This document shows positions 57,314 to 64,000 of a stretch of 64,000 bases of DNA, piece by piece; position 1 is the stretch's first letter; each line of letters begins with the position of its first letter. The stretch comes from Lysobacteraceae bacterium CU05-9 (lineage in GTDB: Bacteria > Pseudomonadota > Gammaproteobacteria > Xanthomonadales > Xanthomonadaceae), in the NCBI GenBank assembly GCA_007556525.1, contig SWJS01000001.1, positions 62,001 to 126,000 on the forward strand, read 5' to 3'. The position numbers and the translations under genes were made by a program. The notes under the pieces were generated by a model. It was not told the DNA's origin. It was given only the letters and a program-made list of their open reading frames with translations, and did not search any database.

Positions 57314-57799
57314 TTGATCAAGAGAATCCTGATTTTGCTGACACTCTGTGTAGCGCTGATTGCGGCGGATGCAATTGCCTGTTCGTGCAATCCGGATGAT
57401 CTGGGGCGACAAGATGAGAAGGCTCAAATCATTTTTATCGGACGGCCTACGAAAATTGAAGTCTTGCCGGACGATAGATCCATCTGGCAAAGACTGTTTG
57501 ATTTTTTCGCGGAATTGGTTGGACGATCGCCACCCCGTGAGTCCGAGATCAGAATTCGCGGACACCTGGATTCCGTTCGATTGACTTTTGCCGTATCAAA
57601 CTACGTGAAGGGCAAAGGCGGAAACGAGATCAGTGTGATGAGTGGTTACGGTGGCGCAGATTGCGGGCTAAGCGTTTCGCCGTTGGAAACGTACAAGATC
57701 TACCTGCGTCGAATCGATGGCAAACTTCGGACGTCGTATTGCTTTGGAAGCGAGCAGTACCCAAAGCCTAGAACGATGCAGATGTGCACTGGCGAATAG
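57314..57799 (+). CDS. Exported TIMP/NTR-like protein
   Basis: A 161-residue protein from a TTG start with a signal peptide (IKRILILLTLCVALIAADAIA) cleaved just before CSCNPDD. A mature N terminus beginning with Cys-x-Cys is the hallmark of the TIMP/netrin-like OB fold, and VRLTFAVSNYVKGKG followed by SGYGGADCGLSVSPLETYKIYL fits that pattern. Animal TIMPs inhibit metalloproteinases; the bacterial relatives are uncharacterised. The match is by pattern only. Confidence 0.65.
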   Translation: MIKRILILLTLCVALIAADAIACSCNPDDLGRQDEKAQIIFIGRPTKIEVLPDDRSIWQRLFDFFAELVGRSPPRESEIRIRGHLDSVRLTFAVSNYVKGKGGNEISVMSGYGGADCGLSVSPLETYKIYLRRIDGKLRTSYCFGSEQYPKPRTMQMCTGE

Positions 57800-57806
57800 C
57801 GAGCGC

Positions 57807-58322
57807 ATGTCGAATTTGATTTTTAAGAAGGCGACTGATTCGGATTCGCAGGTCATTTGGGAAATTCTGCAGGATGCGATCGCCCAACGGAAGAGCGAGG
57901 GCAGCGATCAATGGCAAAACGGATATCCAAATCCGGAATCCGTCGCCGAAGACATAGCGGCGCAATGTGGCTATCTGATCATTGAGGATGATGTGCCTGT
58001 CGCGTATGCCGCTATCGTTTTTGAAGATGAGCCTGCCTATGCCGAGATTGACGGCGCTTGGCTCACCTTTGGCAAGTACGCAGTTGTGCATCGAGTTGCA
58101 CGTTCGGCAGACGCGACAACGCGGGGGCTTGCGTTCAAAGTTTTCAAATTCGCGGAGGAGCTCTGTTCTGCCAAGGGTGTCGCGAGTATCCGGGTGGATA
58201 CGAATTTTGACAATCTGCCGATGCTCAAGGTTCTGGAGAAACTGGGATACACGTATTGCGGGGAGATATTTTTCCAGGGGGCGCCGCGGCGGGCATACGA
58301 AAAGATCGTCGGTGATAGTTGA
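57807..58322 (+). CDS. GNAT-family N-acetyltransferase
   Basis: A 171-residue acetyltransferase starting at 57807 (MSNLIFKKATDSDSQVIWEI). The acetyl-CoA-binding region is HRVARSADATTRGLAFKVFKFAEELC, and the C-terminal part is IRVDTNFDNLPMLKVLEKLGYTYCGEI, typical of GNAT enzymes. The substrate is unknown. Confidence 0.88.
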   Translation: MSNLIFKKATDSDSQVIWEILQDAIAQRKSEGSDQWQNGYPNPESVAEDIAAQCGYLIIEDDVPVAYAAIVFEDEPAYAEIDGAWLTFGKYAVVHRVARSADATTRGLAFKVFKFAEELCSAKGVASIRVDTNFDNLPMLKVLEKLGYTYCGEIFFQGAPRRAYEKIVGDS

Positions 58323-58386
58323 GAACTGTGGTAGTTTGATTTCGAAAGCCCACGATTGAACCCGCTTGATAAGGATGTTGAGTGTC

Positions 58387-58833
58387 ATGAAGTTCATTGC
58401 AGTACGCCTTGTTTTTTCGATGTTCATTGCACCGGCAATGGTGCAGGCTGCGGACAGTCCCAACGTGAAGTTGGTGAAGAAATTTTACGCATCGTTTGAT
58501 ACGCCGAGCACCCCACAGTCGGATGCGAAGTTCATGACACCGAAGTTGATCAAACTTCTCTATCGCGAGGGGGAATGTCAGCGACGGAATGAGGAAGATT
58601 GCAATCTGGATTTCGATCCGTTTTGGGCATCACAAGATCCATCCGCTGAGGCGCTGAGAATTGCGAAGTCTGCCAAACCGGAAATCGTTGTGGTGACGTA
58701 TCGCCATAATTACGGCAAACGCGAATTAGTCACCATGAAATATCGAATTGAGCAAACGAAGCAAGGCCCCCGGATTGCCGACATCAAATACGAGGATGGC
58801 TCAAGTCTCGTCAATTTGCTGGAACAACCATGA
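58387..58833 (+). CDS. Exported protein, DUF3828-like
   Basis: A 148-residue protein with a signal peptide (KFIAVRLVFSMFIAPAMVQA) starting at ATG 58387. The pattern VKLVKKFYASFD, LDFDPFWASQD and VTMKYRIEQTKQGPRIADIKY resembles DUF3828, a domain distantly like NTF2-type folds. Two cysteines (GECQRR and DCNLD) are close together. It overlaps the next gene by 4 bases (ATGA). Confidence 0.7.
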   Translation: MKFIAVRLVFSMFIAPAMVQAADSPNVKLVKKFYASFDTPSTPQSDAKFMTPKLIKLLYREGECQRRNEEDCNLDFDPFWASQDPSAEALRIAKSAKPEIVVVTYRHNYGKRELVTMKYRIEQTKQGPRIADIKYEDGSSLVNLLEQP

Positions 58834-59639
58834 GTCATTCATTGCAAGCAATCATCGCGAAGAACGGTACGCTAGCCGAGTTTGCAGTGCAGCTTGGATT
58901 CCCGCGAGCGGTTCCATTGAACCAGGACTTCGAGCTACTGCCGCTGATGCAGGAGCGGCTAGATGAGATCGGCCAGGAAACGAACATGGACATATGGGGC
59001 ACGTACAGTCTGACGCCGTTGATGGAAGGGCTGATTAAGCACGCGTCGTTGAAGGGACCGGTTGCGTTCGTCATCACGGAGTACTTGGGAGGAAGCGGCT
59101 CGCAAGGTGCGGCGGTCTACGAAAACGGCGAAGTGAAAATGCCGTATGAATTTGCGCCGCTCGGTCCAATCAATCGGGCGTTGAATGCGATCGGTGTGAC
59201 TCGCGAAAATGGCGAGGATCAATTTGACTCGATTGGTCTCGATAAATATCGCGACATGGACCGATGGCTCGAAGCAAGTCACGCAACACCGAAGAATGCG
59301 CATGAAACTCCACCGCTACGGATTGTTCCGAGAACCCGCCAAAAATACGGCGGACTGATCATGGCCGTCATCGCAATCGGATTCATTGTCTGGTCGTGGG
59401 TGACGCGGATGAATGAAGGACGGTTTGATTTGCGGGTCGCACTTATTTTTCCAGCGTTTGCGGTAATTGGGCTGGGTGCATTTCTGTTTCCCGGCTACAA
59501 CGAAGAGCGTTACGCGCGAATCCAGCGAGGCGAAACAGATAACGCAAGTTTCATGATGCTGACGCCGAGATGGCTCGTCATCACTGCGCTTGCCATTGTC
59601 GCTGCGGTGGTGAATTTCCTGCTGCTCAAATATCTCTGA
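58830..59639 (+). CDS. Protein of unknown function with three C-terminal membrane helices
   Basis: A 269-residue protein with a soluble N-terminal domain (about 1-165) and three membrane helices (about 172-190, 203-220 and 249-267). The N-terminal domain has a conserved-looking block EYLGGSGSQGAAVYENGEV followed by FAPLGPINRALNAIGV, reminiscent of proteins that sense or bind another protein, but I cannot assign a family. It is translationally coupled to the DUF3828-like gene. Confidence 0.75.
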   Translation: MSHSLQAIIAKNGTLAEFAVQLGFPRAVPLNQDFELLPLMQERLDEIGQETNMDIWGTYSLTPLMEGLIKHASLKGPVAFVITEYLGGSGSQGAAVYENGEVKMPYEFAPLGPINRALNAIGVTRENGEDQFDSIGLDKYRDMDRWLEASHATPKNAHETPPLRIVPRTRQKYGGLIMAVIAIGFIVWSWVTRMNEGRFDLRVALIFPAFAVIGLGAFLFPGYNEERYARIQRGETDNASFMMLTPRWLVITALAIVAAVVNFLLLKYL

Positions 59640-59674
59640 CTTATACTGCGGAAAACACACACGGAATTGAATCG

Positions 59675-59992
59675 ATGAAACGAGTGACGGGAATTGGCGG
59701 GATTTTTTTTAAGGCGCAAGATCCGAAGGCGTTGAGTGCTTGGTACAAGCAACACCTCGGAGTGGATGTGACGGATTGGGGTGGTGAAGGTAGTGAAAGC
59801 GGCATGACCGTGTGGAGTCCCTTCAAGGCGGACACCGATTACATGGAACCGAGCAAGTCATCTTTCATGGTCAACTATCGAGTCGAAGATGTCGAAGCGC
59901 TGCTGAAAGTTTTGCAAGAAGAAGGTTGCAACATCGTCGGTGAGATGCAGGAAAGCGAGCAGGGCAAGTTTGGTTGGGTGACTGACCCTTAA
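59675..59992 (+). CDS. VOC-family (glyoxalase-like) protein, C-terminally truncated
   Basis: A 105-residue vicinal-oxygen-chelate protein starting MKRVTGIGGIFFKAQDPKA. It has the first beta-alpha-beta module and most of the second (VEDVEALLKVLQEEGCNIV), but stops directly after GKFGWVTDP. In full-length members this is followed by a strand with a metal-binding glutamate (consensus like GNxxELW), which is missing here. It may be a natural truncation or a broken gene. Confidence 0.8.
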   Translation: MKRVTGIGGIFFKAQDPKALSAWYKQHLGVDVTDWGGEGSESGMTVWSPFKADTDYMEPSKSSFMVNYRVEDVEALLKVLQEEGCNIVGEMQESEQGKFGWVTDP

Positions 59993-60044
59993 CGCGACAT
60001 CGGTAGAATGGTTGTAACACCGACGCCATGAAGGAGTGACGACG

Positions 60045-60260
60045 ATGAGCACAACGTTCAAGGTTGGCGATCACGTGTCCTGGAATTCCGAAGCCGGACG
60101 CGTCAGCGGACATATCGTCAAAATTCGCACCGCCGATTTCGACTACAAGGGTTACACGCATCACGCGAGTGCCGATGATCCGCAGTACGAAATCAAAAGT
60201 GACAAGACTGATCACATCGCCGCACACAAGGGTGGCGCATTGAGGAAGTTGGAGAGCTGA
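60045..60260 (+). CDS. DUF2945 (hypervirulence-associated TUDOR-like) protein
   Basis: A 71-residue protein: TTFKVGDHVSWNSEAGRVSG, then DDPQYEIKSDKTDHIAAHKG and ALRKL. These are the hallmark strands of the DUF2945 TUDOR-like family. The ATG at 60045 has AAGGAG nine bases upstream; a GTG at 60036 is in frame. Its stop overlaps the start of the following lipoprotein by one base. Confidence 0.88.
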   Translation: MSTTFKVGDHVSWNSEAGRVSGHIVKIRTADFDYKGYTHHASADDPQYEIKSDKTDHIAAHKGGALRKLES

Positions 60261-60646
60261 TGATTCGAGTTGGTTTTGCGATCGTTACTACACTACTGCT
60301 TTCAGGGTGTTTCCCCGAGCGGCAAACACGCGTTCCCGACATCACAGGCACAGTGATTCGCGATGGTGCTCCGGCGGCGCAAGTACGATTGGCGTTGAGC
60401 CTATCGAAGGATGAGTGCAAGGTTCCCGTGGAAACCGTTCAATCCGATAACAACGGTGCATTCCGTTTCAAGGCGATCAAGGACTGGGGTGCTGGCAAGG
60501 TGTTTGTGAGTCCTGAGCAAACGTATTCCATTTGCCTCGATGCCGGCGATGGATTTGAGTTGGCATTTTCGCAACGGACGTGGCGTGGTCCCGCGCCGGA
60601 ATCATTTTTGTGCGATCTCAACGCGATGAAGTGCGGAAAGAAGTGA
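60260..60646 (+). CDS. Predicted lipoprotein
   Basis: A 128-residue protein with a lipoprotein signal (VGFAIVTTLLLSGC, cysteine 17). The body looks like a small Ig-like or carboxypeptidase-regulatory beta fold (ITGTVIRDGAPAAQVRLALS, then SDNNGAFRFKAIKDWG). Two further cysteines occur near the C terminus (FLCDLNAMKCGKK). Function unknown. Confidence 0.78.
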   Translation: MIRVGFAIVTTLLLSGCFPERQTRVPDITGTVIRDGAPAAQVRLALSLSKDECKVPVETVQSDNNGAFRFKAIKDWGAGKVFVSPEQTYSICLDAGDGFELAFSQRTWRGPAPESFLCDLNAMKCGKK

Positions 60647-61314
60647 CGCCTATCAAGACCGTGCTTAGCTGGAGCAGTGGTAAGGATTGCGCAACGGCAC
60701 TCAGTGTCTTGCGCGACGATCCAGGTATCGAAGTCGTTGGTTTGCTGACAACGGTCAACGAAGTTCACGATCGAGTCGCGATGCATGCAGTGCGGCGGGA
60801 TTTGCTGCAACGACAAGCTGATGCAGTTGGGTTGCCACTGCGCATCGTCAACATTCCATCGCCTTGTACGAATGAGCAGTACGAAGCCGTCATGTCAAAC
60901 GCGCTTGCAGAATTAAAGGCTCAAGGCGTAGAGCAAATGGCGTTCGGTGATTTGTTGCTGGAAGACATTCGCGACTATCGCGAGAAGCAAATGGCGGCAA
61001 CGGGCATCAAGACGTTTTTCCCATTGTGGAAACGCGACACGACGAAGCTCGCACAGGAAATCATCGCCAATGGCACGAAGGCGGTGATCACTTGCATCGA
61101 TCCGAAAGTTTTGGACGCGAGCTTTGCGGGACGGCAATTCGACGATGCATTTCTCAACGCGCTACCAAGCAACGTCGATCCATGCGGCGAGAACGGCGAG
61201 TTCCACACATTCGTGCACGACGGACCGATGTTCAAGCATCCATTGCAAATCCAGGTGGGCGACATTGTGGAGAGAGATGGGTTTGTTTTTGCAGATGTTA
61301 CCGAGCGTGATTAA
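60643..61314 (+). CDS. Dph6-like ATP-dependent amide ligase (PP-loop ATPase)
   Basis: A 223-residue adenine-nucleotide alpha-hydrolase family protein. The PP-loop LSWSSGKDCATAL is at the N terminus, and GDLLLEDIRDYREKQMAATG and DPCGENGEFHTFVHDGPMF are the diphthine-ammonia ligase-like motifs. Bacteria lack diphthamide, so the substrate is unknown. The GTG start at 60643 overlaps the lipoprotein stop by 4 bases. Confidence 0.88.
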   Translation: MTPIKTVLSWSSGKDCATALSVLRDDPGIEVVGLLTTVNEVHDRVAMHAVRRDLLQRQADAVGLPLRIVNIPSPCTNEQYEAVMSNALAELKAQGVEQMAFGDLLLEDIRDYREKQMAATGIKTFFPLWKRDTTKLAQEIIANGTKAVITCIDPKVLDASFAGRQFDDAFLNALPSNVDPCGENGEFHTFVHDGPMFKHPLQIQVGDIVERDGFVFADVTERD

Positions 61315-61350
61315 ACTGGATCTAACATTCGGAAAGCAAGGTAGAGGGAT

Positions 61351-61776
61351 ATGCCAAATTGGCTTAAGTTAATCATCGGTGTCGTCATTGGTCTCGTGGT
61401 CGGTTCCATCGTCAATGGATCAATCATTTCGATGAGTCCGCACGTGATTGCACCGCCACCGGGTGCTGACCTCCACACCGAAGCGGGATTGAAAGCGGCG
61501 ATGGCGCAGATGGGGCCGCAACATTTCCTCATGCCGTTCCTCGCACACGCACTTGGAAGCTTAGTTGGTGGTTTCCTCGCAACGAAAATCGCGCCGTCCT
61601 ATCGCGCGATCCCGGCAGTCATCGTAGGTGCGGTGTTCCTTGGCGGTGGTGCATACATGGCATCGATTCTGCCTGCACCATTGTGGTTTGAAGCACTCGA
61701 CGTGATCGTGGCTTACCTGCCAGCGGCATTGCTTGGGTATCACCTCGCGAAACCCCGAAAGCCGAAGTACGTCTAA
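61351..61776 (+). CDS. Small membrane protein of unknown function
   Basis: A 141-residue protein with four hydrophobic segments (LKLIIGVVIGLVVGSIVNG, FLAHALGSLVGGFLATKIA, AIPAVIVGAVFLGGGAYMA and EALDVIVAYLPAALLGYHL) and a Pro-rich loop. No known family is recognised. Confidence 0.78.
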   Translation: MPNWLKLIIGVVIGLVVGSIVNGSIISMSPHVIAPPPGADLHTEAGLKAAMAQMGPQHFLMPFLAHALGSLVGGFLATKIAPSYRAIPAVIVGAVFLGGGAYMASILPAPLWFEALDVIVAYLPAALLGYHLAKPRKPKYV

Positions 61777-61813
61777 GTAACGCGGCGCGTTCCGCGCTAG
61801 AGTGGTGATAGGT

Positions 61814-62266
61814 ATGTATAACGTCATCCTATTTCTGCATGTCATTGCCGCATGTATCTGGACCGGCGGTCATTTGATCGTCGCGTTCATGGTTTTGCCG
61901 CGTGCTTTGCAAGATCGCGATCCACAGCAGATTCTCGATTTCGAATCGCGTTACGAGAAGTTGGGGATGCCCGCATTGATCTTTCAGTTGCTAAGCGGTT
62001 TGTGGATGGCGTACACGATGATTCCGGATGTGGCTGCATGGTTTTCGTTTGCGACACCGCAGGCGATTTTGATTTTTTGCAAGGTTGCGTTGCTACTCGG
62101 AACCGGACTGACGGCCTTGGATGCAAAGACGCGCATCATCCCACACCTCACTGCGGATACGCTGCCGAAGATGGCATGGCGAATTCGGTTGGTGACGCTT
62201 TTCGCCGTGCTGTTTGTGCTCGTTGGTGTTTCTTTCCGTGGCGGCTTACTGATGGGGTTGCATTGA
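61814..62266 (+). CDS. CopD-like four-helix membrane protein
   Basis: A 150-residue membrane protein with a histidine in the first helix (ILFLHVIAACIWTGGHLIV) and glycine-rich helices, resembling CopD-domain or cytochrome b561-like proteins. The GTG at 61802 is an alternative start. Function is uncertain. Confidence 0.72.
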   Translation: MYNVILFLHVIAACIWTGGHLIVAFMVLPRALQDRDPQQILDFESRYEKLGMPALIFQLLSGLWMAYTMIPDVAAWFSFATPQAILIFCKVALLLGTGLTALDAKTRIIPHLTADTLPKMAWRIRLVTLFAVLFVLVGVSFRGGLLMGLH

Positions 62267-62267
62267 G

Positions 62268-62639
62268 TTGAATAGGGACGTTATCCGCAAATATCTCGAC
62301 GCCTACACGTCCTTCGACATCGATGGCATGTTGGCGTTGTTGAGTGATGATGTGCACTTCCGCAATTACCTCGACGATCAATTGACGGTCGAATCACACG
62401 GAAAAGACAAGTTCAAGGAGATTGCGGAGGGATCGAAGGATCTTTTTGCCACGCGCGAACAGAAGTTGGTCTCGGTGAGAAGCGATGACGACAACGCCGT
62501 CGCGGTCGTCGAGTTCAAGGGAACGCTCGCGAAGGATTTCGAGAATGGGCCGAAGGCGGGGACTGAAATCCATCTCGTGGGCAAGTCGGAATTTCAATTT
62601 CGCGATGGTTTGATTTGCAGCATCGTCGACCGGGCGTAA
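62268..62639 (+). CDS. SnoaL-like nuclear transport factor 2-fold protein
   Basis: A 123-residue protein from a TTG start: IRKYLDAYTSFDIDGMLALLSDDVHFRNY is the typical SnoaL/NTF2-like opening, and the C-terminal strands (AVAVVEFKGTLAKDF and KSEFQFRDGLICSIVDR) complete the cone fold. The substrate is unknown. Confidence 0.85.
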   Translation: MNRDVIRKYLDAYTSFDIDGMLALLSDDVHFRNYLDDQLTVESHGKDKFKEIAEGSKDLFATREQKLVSVRSDDDNAVAVVEFKGTLAKDFENGPKAGTEIHLVGKSEFQFRDGLICSIVDRA

Positions 62640-62644
62640 GAAGG

Positions 62645-62995
62645 ATGAGCATCGCGATCAAACGGGTCTACGAAGTGCCGGCGAAGTCGGATGGTACGAG
62701 AATCCTGGTCGATCGCGTTTGGCCGAGAGGGATCACGAAGGCGGAAGCGGATGTCCACGAATGGCTCAAGGAGGTTGCGCCGTCGACAGAGCTGCGGAAG
62801 TGGTTCAATCACGACCCAGCGAAGTGGCCGGAATTCGAAGCTAAATACGAGAAAGAGCTGAAAACGAACGCCGCCCTCAGCGAACTGATCACGCTCGCGA
62901 AGAAGGGGAAAGTGACCCTGATCTACAGCGCCCGCGACGAAGAACACAACCAAGCGGTCGTGATTGCGAAAGTGGTTCAGAAAGCCCTCAAATAG
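62645..62995 (+). CDS. DUF488 family protein
   Basis: A 116-residue protein with the DUF488 pattern: IKRVYEVPAKSDGTRILVDRVWPRGITKAE, LRKWFNHDPAKWPEF and VTLIYSARDEEHNQA. The family is widespread and uncharacterised. The start at 62645 follows AGAAGGA. Confidence 0.9.
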   Translation: MSIAIKRVYEVPAKSDGTRILVDRVWPRGITKAEADVHEWLKEVAPSTELRKWFNHDPAKWPEFEAKYEKELKTNAALSELITLAKKGKVTLIYSARDEEHNQAVVIAKVVQKALK

Positions 62996-63033
62996 TGGCG
63001 AAAACCGCGCCATTGCGCTAATCTAGACAGGAG

Positions 63034-63064
63034 GTCGCCGTGACGATGCATGGCGGCTTTTTTT
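63034..63064 (+). terminator. Terminator after the DUF488 gene
   Basis: A 6-bp stem with one G-T pair (63034-63039 with 63052-63057) and a 12-base loop, followed by seven T. The stem is short for its loop. Confidence 0.5.
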
Positions 63065-63105
63065 CTGGATCAAATTGCACCAAGACGGGGCGCGGGAGTA
63101 CGACA

Positions 63106-63516
63106 ATGGCACAACCAAACATCATCATGACCAAGCTGGATGCAGAGCGTCTGGAAGCTTTGATTGACCGTTTGCCGAACAATACTGCGCCTGGCATCGA
63201 GAAGCTTCAGGACGAACTGCTGCGTGCAACCGTTGTGGAGTCGAAGGACATCCCGGCAGACGTTGTGACGATGAATTCGAAAGTCACGTTCCGCATTGAC
63301 CAGAATGGCAAGGAATTTTCGCTGAAGCTCGTCTATCCAAAGGATGCGGACGGCAGCGCGGATAAGATTTCGATTCTTGCGCCAATCGGCAGTGCATTGA
63401 TCGGCATGCGCGAAGGCGCAACGATTGCTTGGCCGGTCGCCGGCGGTGAAGCACACGAAGTCATCATCGTCCGCGTGGATGAGCAACCGGAACGCGAAGG
63501 CAACTTCGCACTGTAA
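63106..63516 (+). CDS. rnk: Nucleoside diphosphate kinase regulator
   Basis: A 136-residue protein with a short N-terminal coiled coil (MTKLDAERLEALIDRLPNN) and a GreA/GreB-type C-terminal domain (VTMNSKVTFRI, KISILAPIGSALIGMREGATIAW). This is the architecture of Rnk, which binds RNA polymerase. The start at 63106 is preferred to an in-frame ATG at 63040, which overlaps the terminator. Confidence 0.88.
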   Translation: MAQPNIIMTKLDAERLEALIDRLPNNTAPGIEKLQDELLRATVVESKDIPADVVTMNSKVTFRIDQNGKEFSLKLVYPKDADGSADKISILAPIGSALIGMREGATIAWPVAGGEAHEVIIVRVDEQPEREGNFAL

Positions 63517-63551
63517 TTGCATTGCCGGGATAACGTGATATTTTCGGGTGT

Positions 63552-63890
63552 ATGGACCCGATCACGTTTGATGACTTTTTGAAAGTGGAACTTCGCGTTG
63601 GCCGAATTGTCAGCGCGGAGGAGTTTCCGCAAGCCCGTAAACCTGCTTACATTCTCAGCGTCGATTACGGCGAGGAGATCGGCATGCGCAAATGCAGCGC
63701 GCAAATCACGCAACACTACAAGCCTGAAGAACTTGCGGGCAAGTTGGTCGTGGGTGTGGTGAATTTTCCGAAAAAGCAAATCGGTCCGCTGATGTCGGAA
63801 TGTTTGGTGACGGGTTTTCACGACGAGAACAATCACGTCGTCCTGTGCACACCGGATATGGATGTGCCGCTGGGCACGAAGTTACTTTAG
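63552..63890 (+). CDS. csaA: CsaA-like tRNA-binding domain protein
   Basis: A 112-residue protein formed by a single tRNA-binding OB fold: FLKVELRVGRIVSAEEFPQA, MRKCSAQITQHYKPEELAGK and VVNFPKKQIGPLMSECLVTGF. It matches CsaA, a dimeric chaperone-like tRNA-binding protein. Confidence 0.9.
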   Translation: MDPITFDDFLKVELRVGRIVSAEEFPQARKPAYILSVDYGEEIGMRKCSAQITQHYKPEELAGKLVVGVVNFPKKQIGPLMSECLVTGFHDENNHVVLCTPDMDVPLGTKLL

Positions 63891-63900
63891 GGAGAACGCA

Positions 63901-64000
63901 TGAAAGGTTTGCACATCTACGAAGAACTCATGTTGCTCGCATTGAATAACAAGAAGGGTCGCCAGAAATTCGGTTTCTCGGAGTACTCAACGGCCGGTGC
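63901..64000 (+). CDS. GPP34-like protein, N-terminal part
   Basis: The first 33 codons run off the end of the window. MKGLHIYEELMLLALNNKKG resembles the opening of GPP34 (Golgi phosphoprotein 3-like) proteins, which bind phosphoinositides in eukaryotes and are uncharacterised in bacteria. Too little is present for a firm call. Confidence 0.6.

Overview
The window is a chromosomal segment of a gammaproteobacterium, most likely of the Xanthomonadales (Lysobacterales). This rests on the class II DAHP synthase, the prpB-prpC-acnD-prpF order of the methylcitrate genes, the OmpA proteins with a calcium-binding-type linker, a VirB/VirD4 type IV secretion cluster and a TonB-dependent receptor. It is an inference from gene content, not a database match. 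Almost every base is coding and most genes lie on the + strand. I see no tRNA, rRNA, CRISPR array, insertion sequence or prophage.

1-15281 carries the end of the S10 operon and the spc and alpha operons (rplP to rplQ). The spc operon is broken between rpsN and rpsH by about 5.7 kb of unrelated genes: a META-domain lipoprotein, a zinc-ribbon membrane protein, a TonB-dependent receptor with a G10 tract at its 5' end, and an NhaC-type antiporter. A terminator follows rpsN and a sigma70-like promoter precedes rpsH, so the operon looks transcriptionally split. Several spacers inside the ribosomal genes hold clean hairpins. 15309-24207 holds dsbB, class II aroG, a small secreted protein, an exported amidase fused to an endonuclease/exonuclease/phosphatase domain, a divergent MFS/LysR pair, and typA.

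24351-26189 is a hipBA toxin-antitoxin module whose upstream region has four TCGY-N8-RCGA sites. ppiB, an alpha/beta hydrolase, an aminotransferase and mdh follow. 29850-36215 is the propionate (2-methylcitrate) catabolic operon prpB-prpC-(K+ channel)-acnD-prpF, preceded by a terminator-like hairpin after mdh. A glutathione transferase, a 2,4-dienoyl-CoA reductase and two tandem ompA paralogues come next, then an exported protein, an rsuA-family pseudouridine synthase and a FimT-like pseudopilin.

43892-51584 is a type IV secretion cluster (virB2, B3, B4, B5-like, B6, a GH19/peptidoglycan-binding protein, virD4). It lacks virB7 to virB11 and a classical virB1, so the rest of the apparatus must be encoded elsewhere. 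52183-56489 is the rpmI-rplT-pheS-pheT block, with a structured leader and without infC upstream or ihfA downstream. 56610-64000 is a run of small accessory genes: membrane proteins, a TIMP-like protein, GNAT, a truncated VOC protein, a Dph6-like ATPase, a SnoaL-like protein, DUF488, rnk, a CsaA-like protein and the start of a GPP34-like gene.
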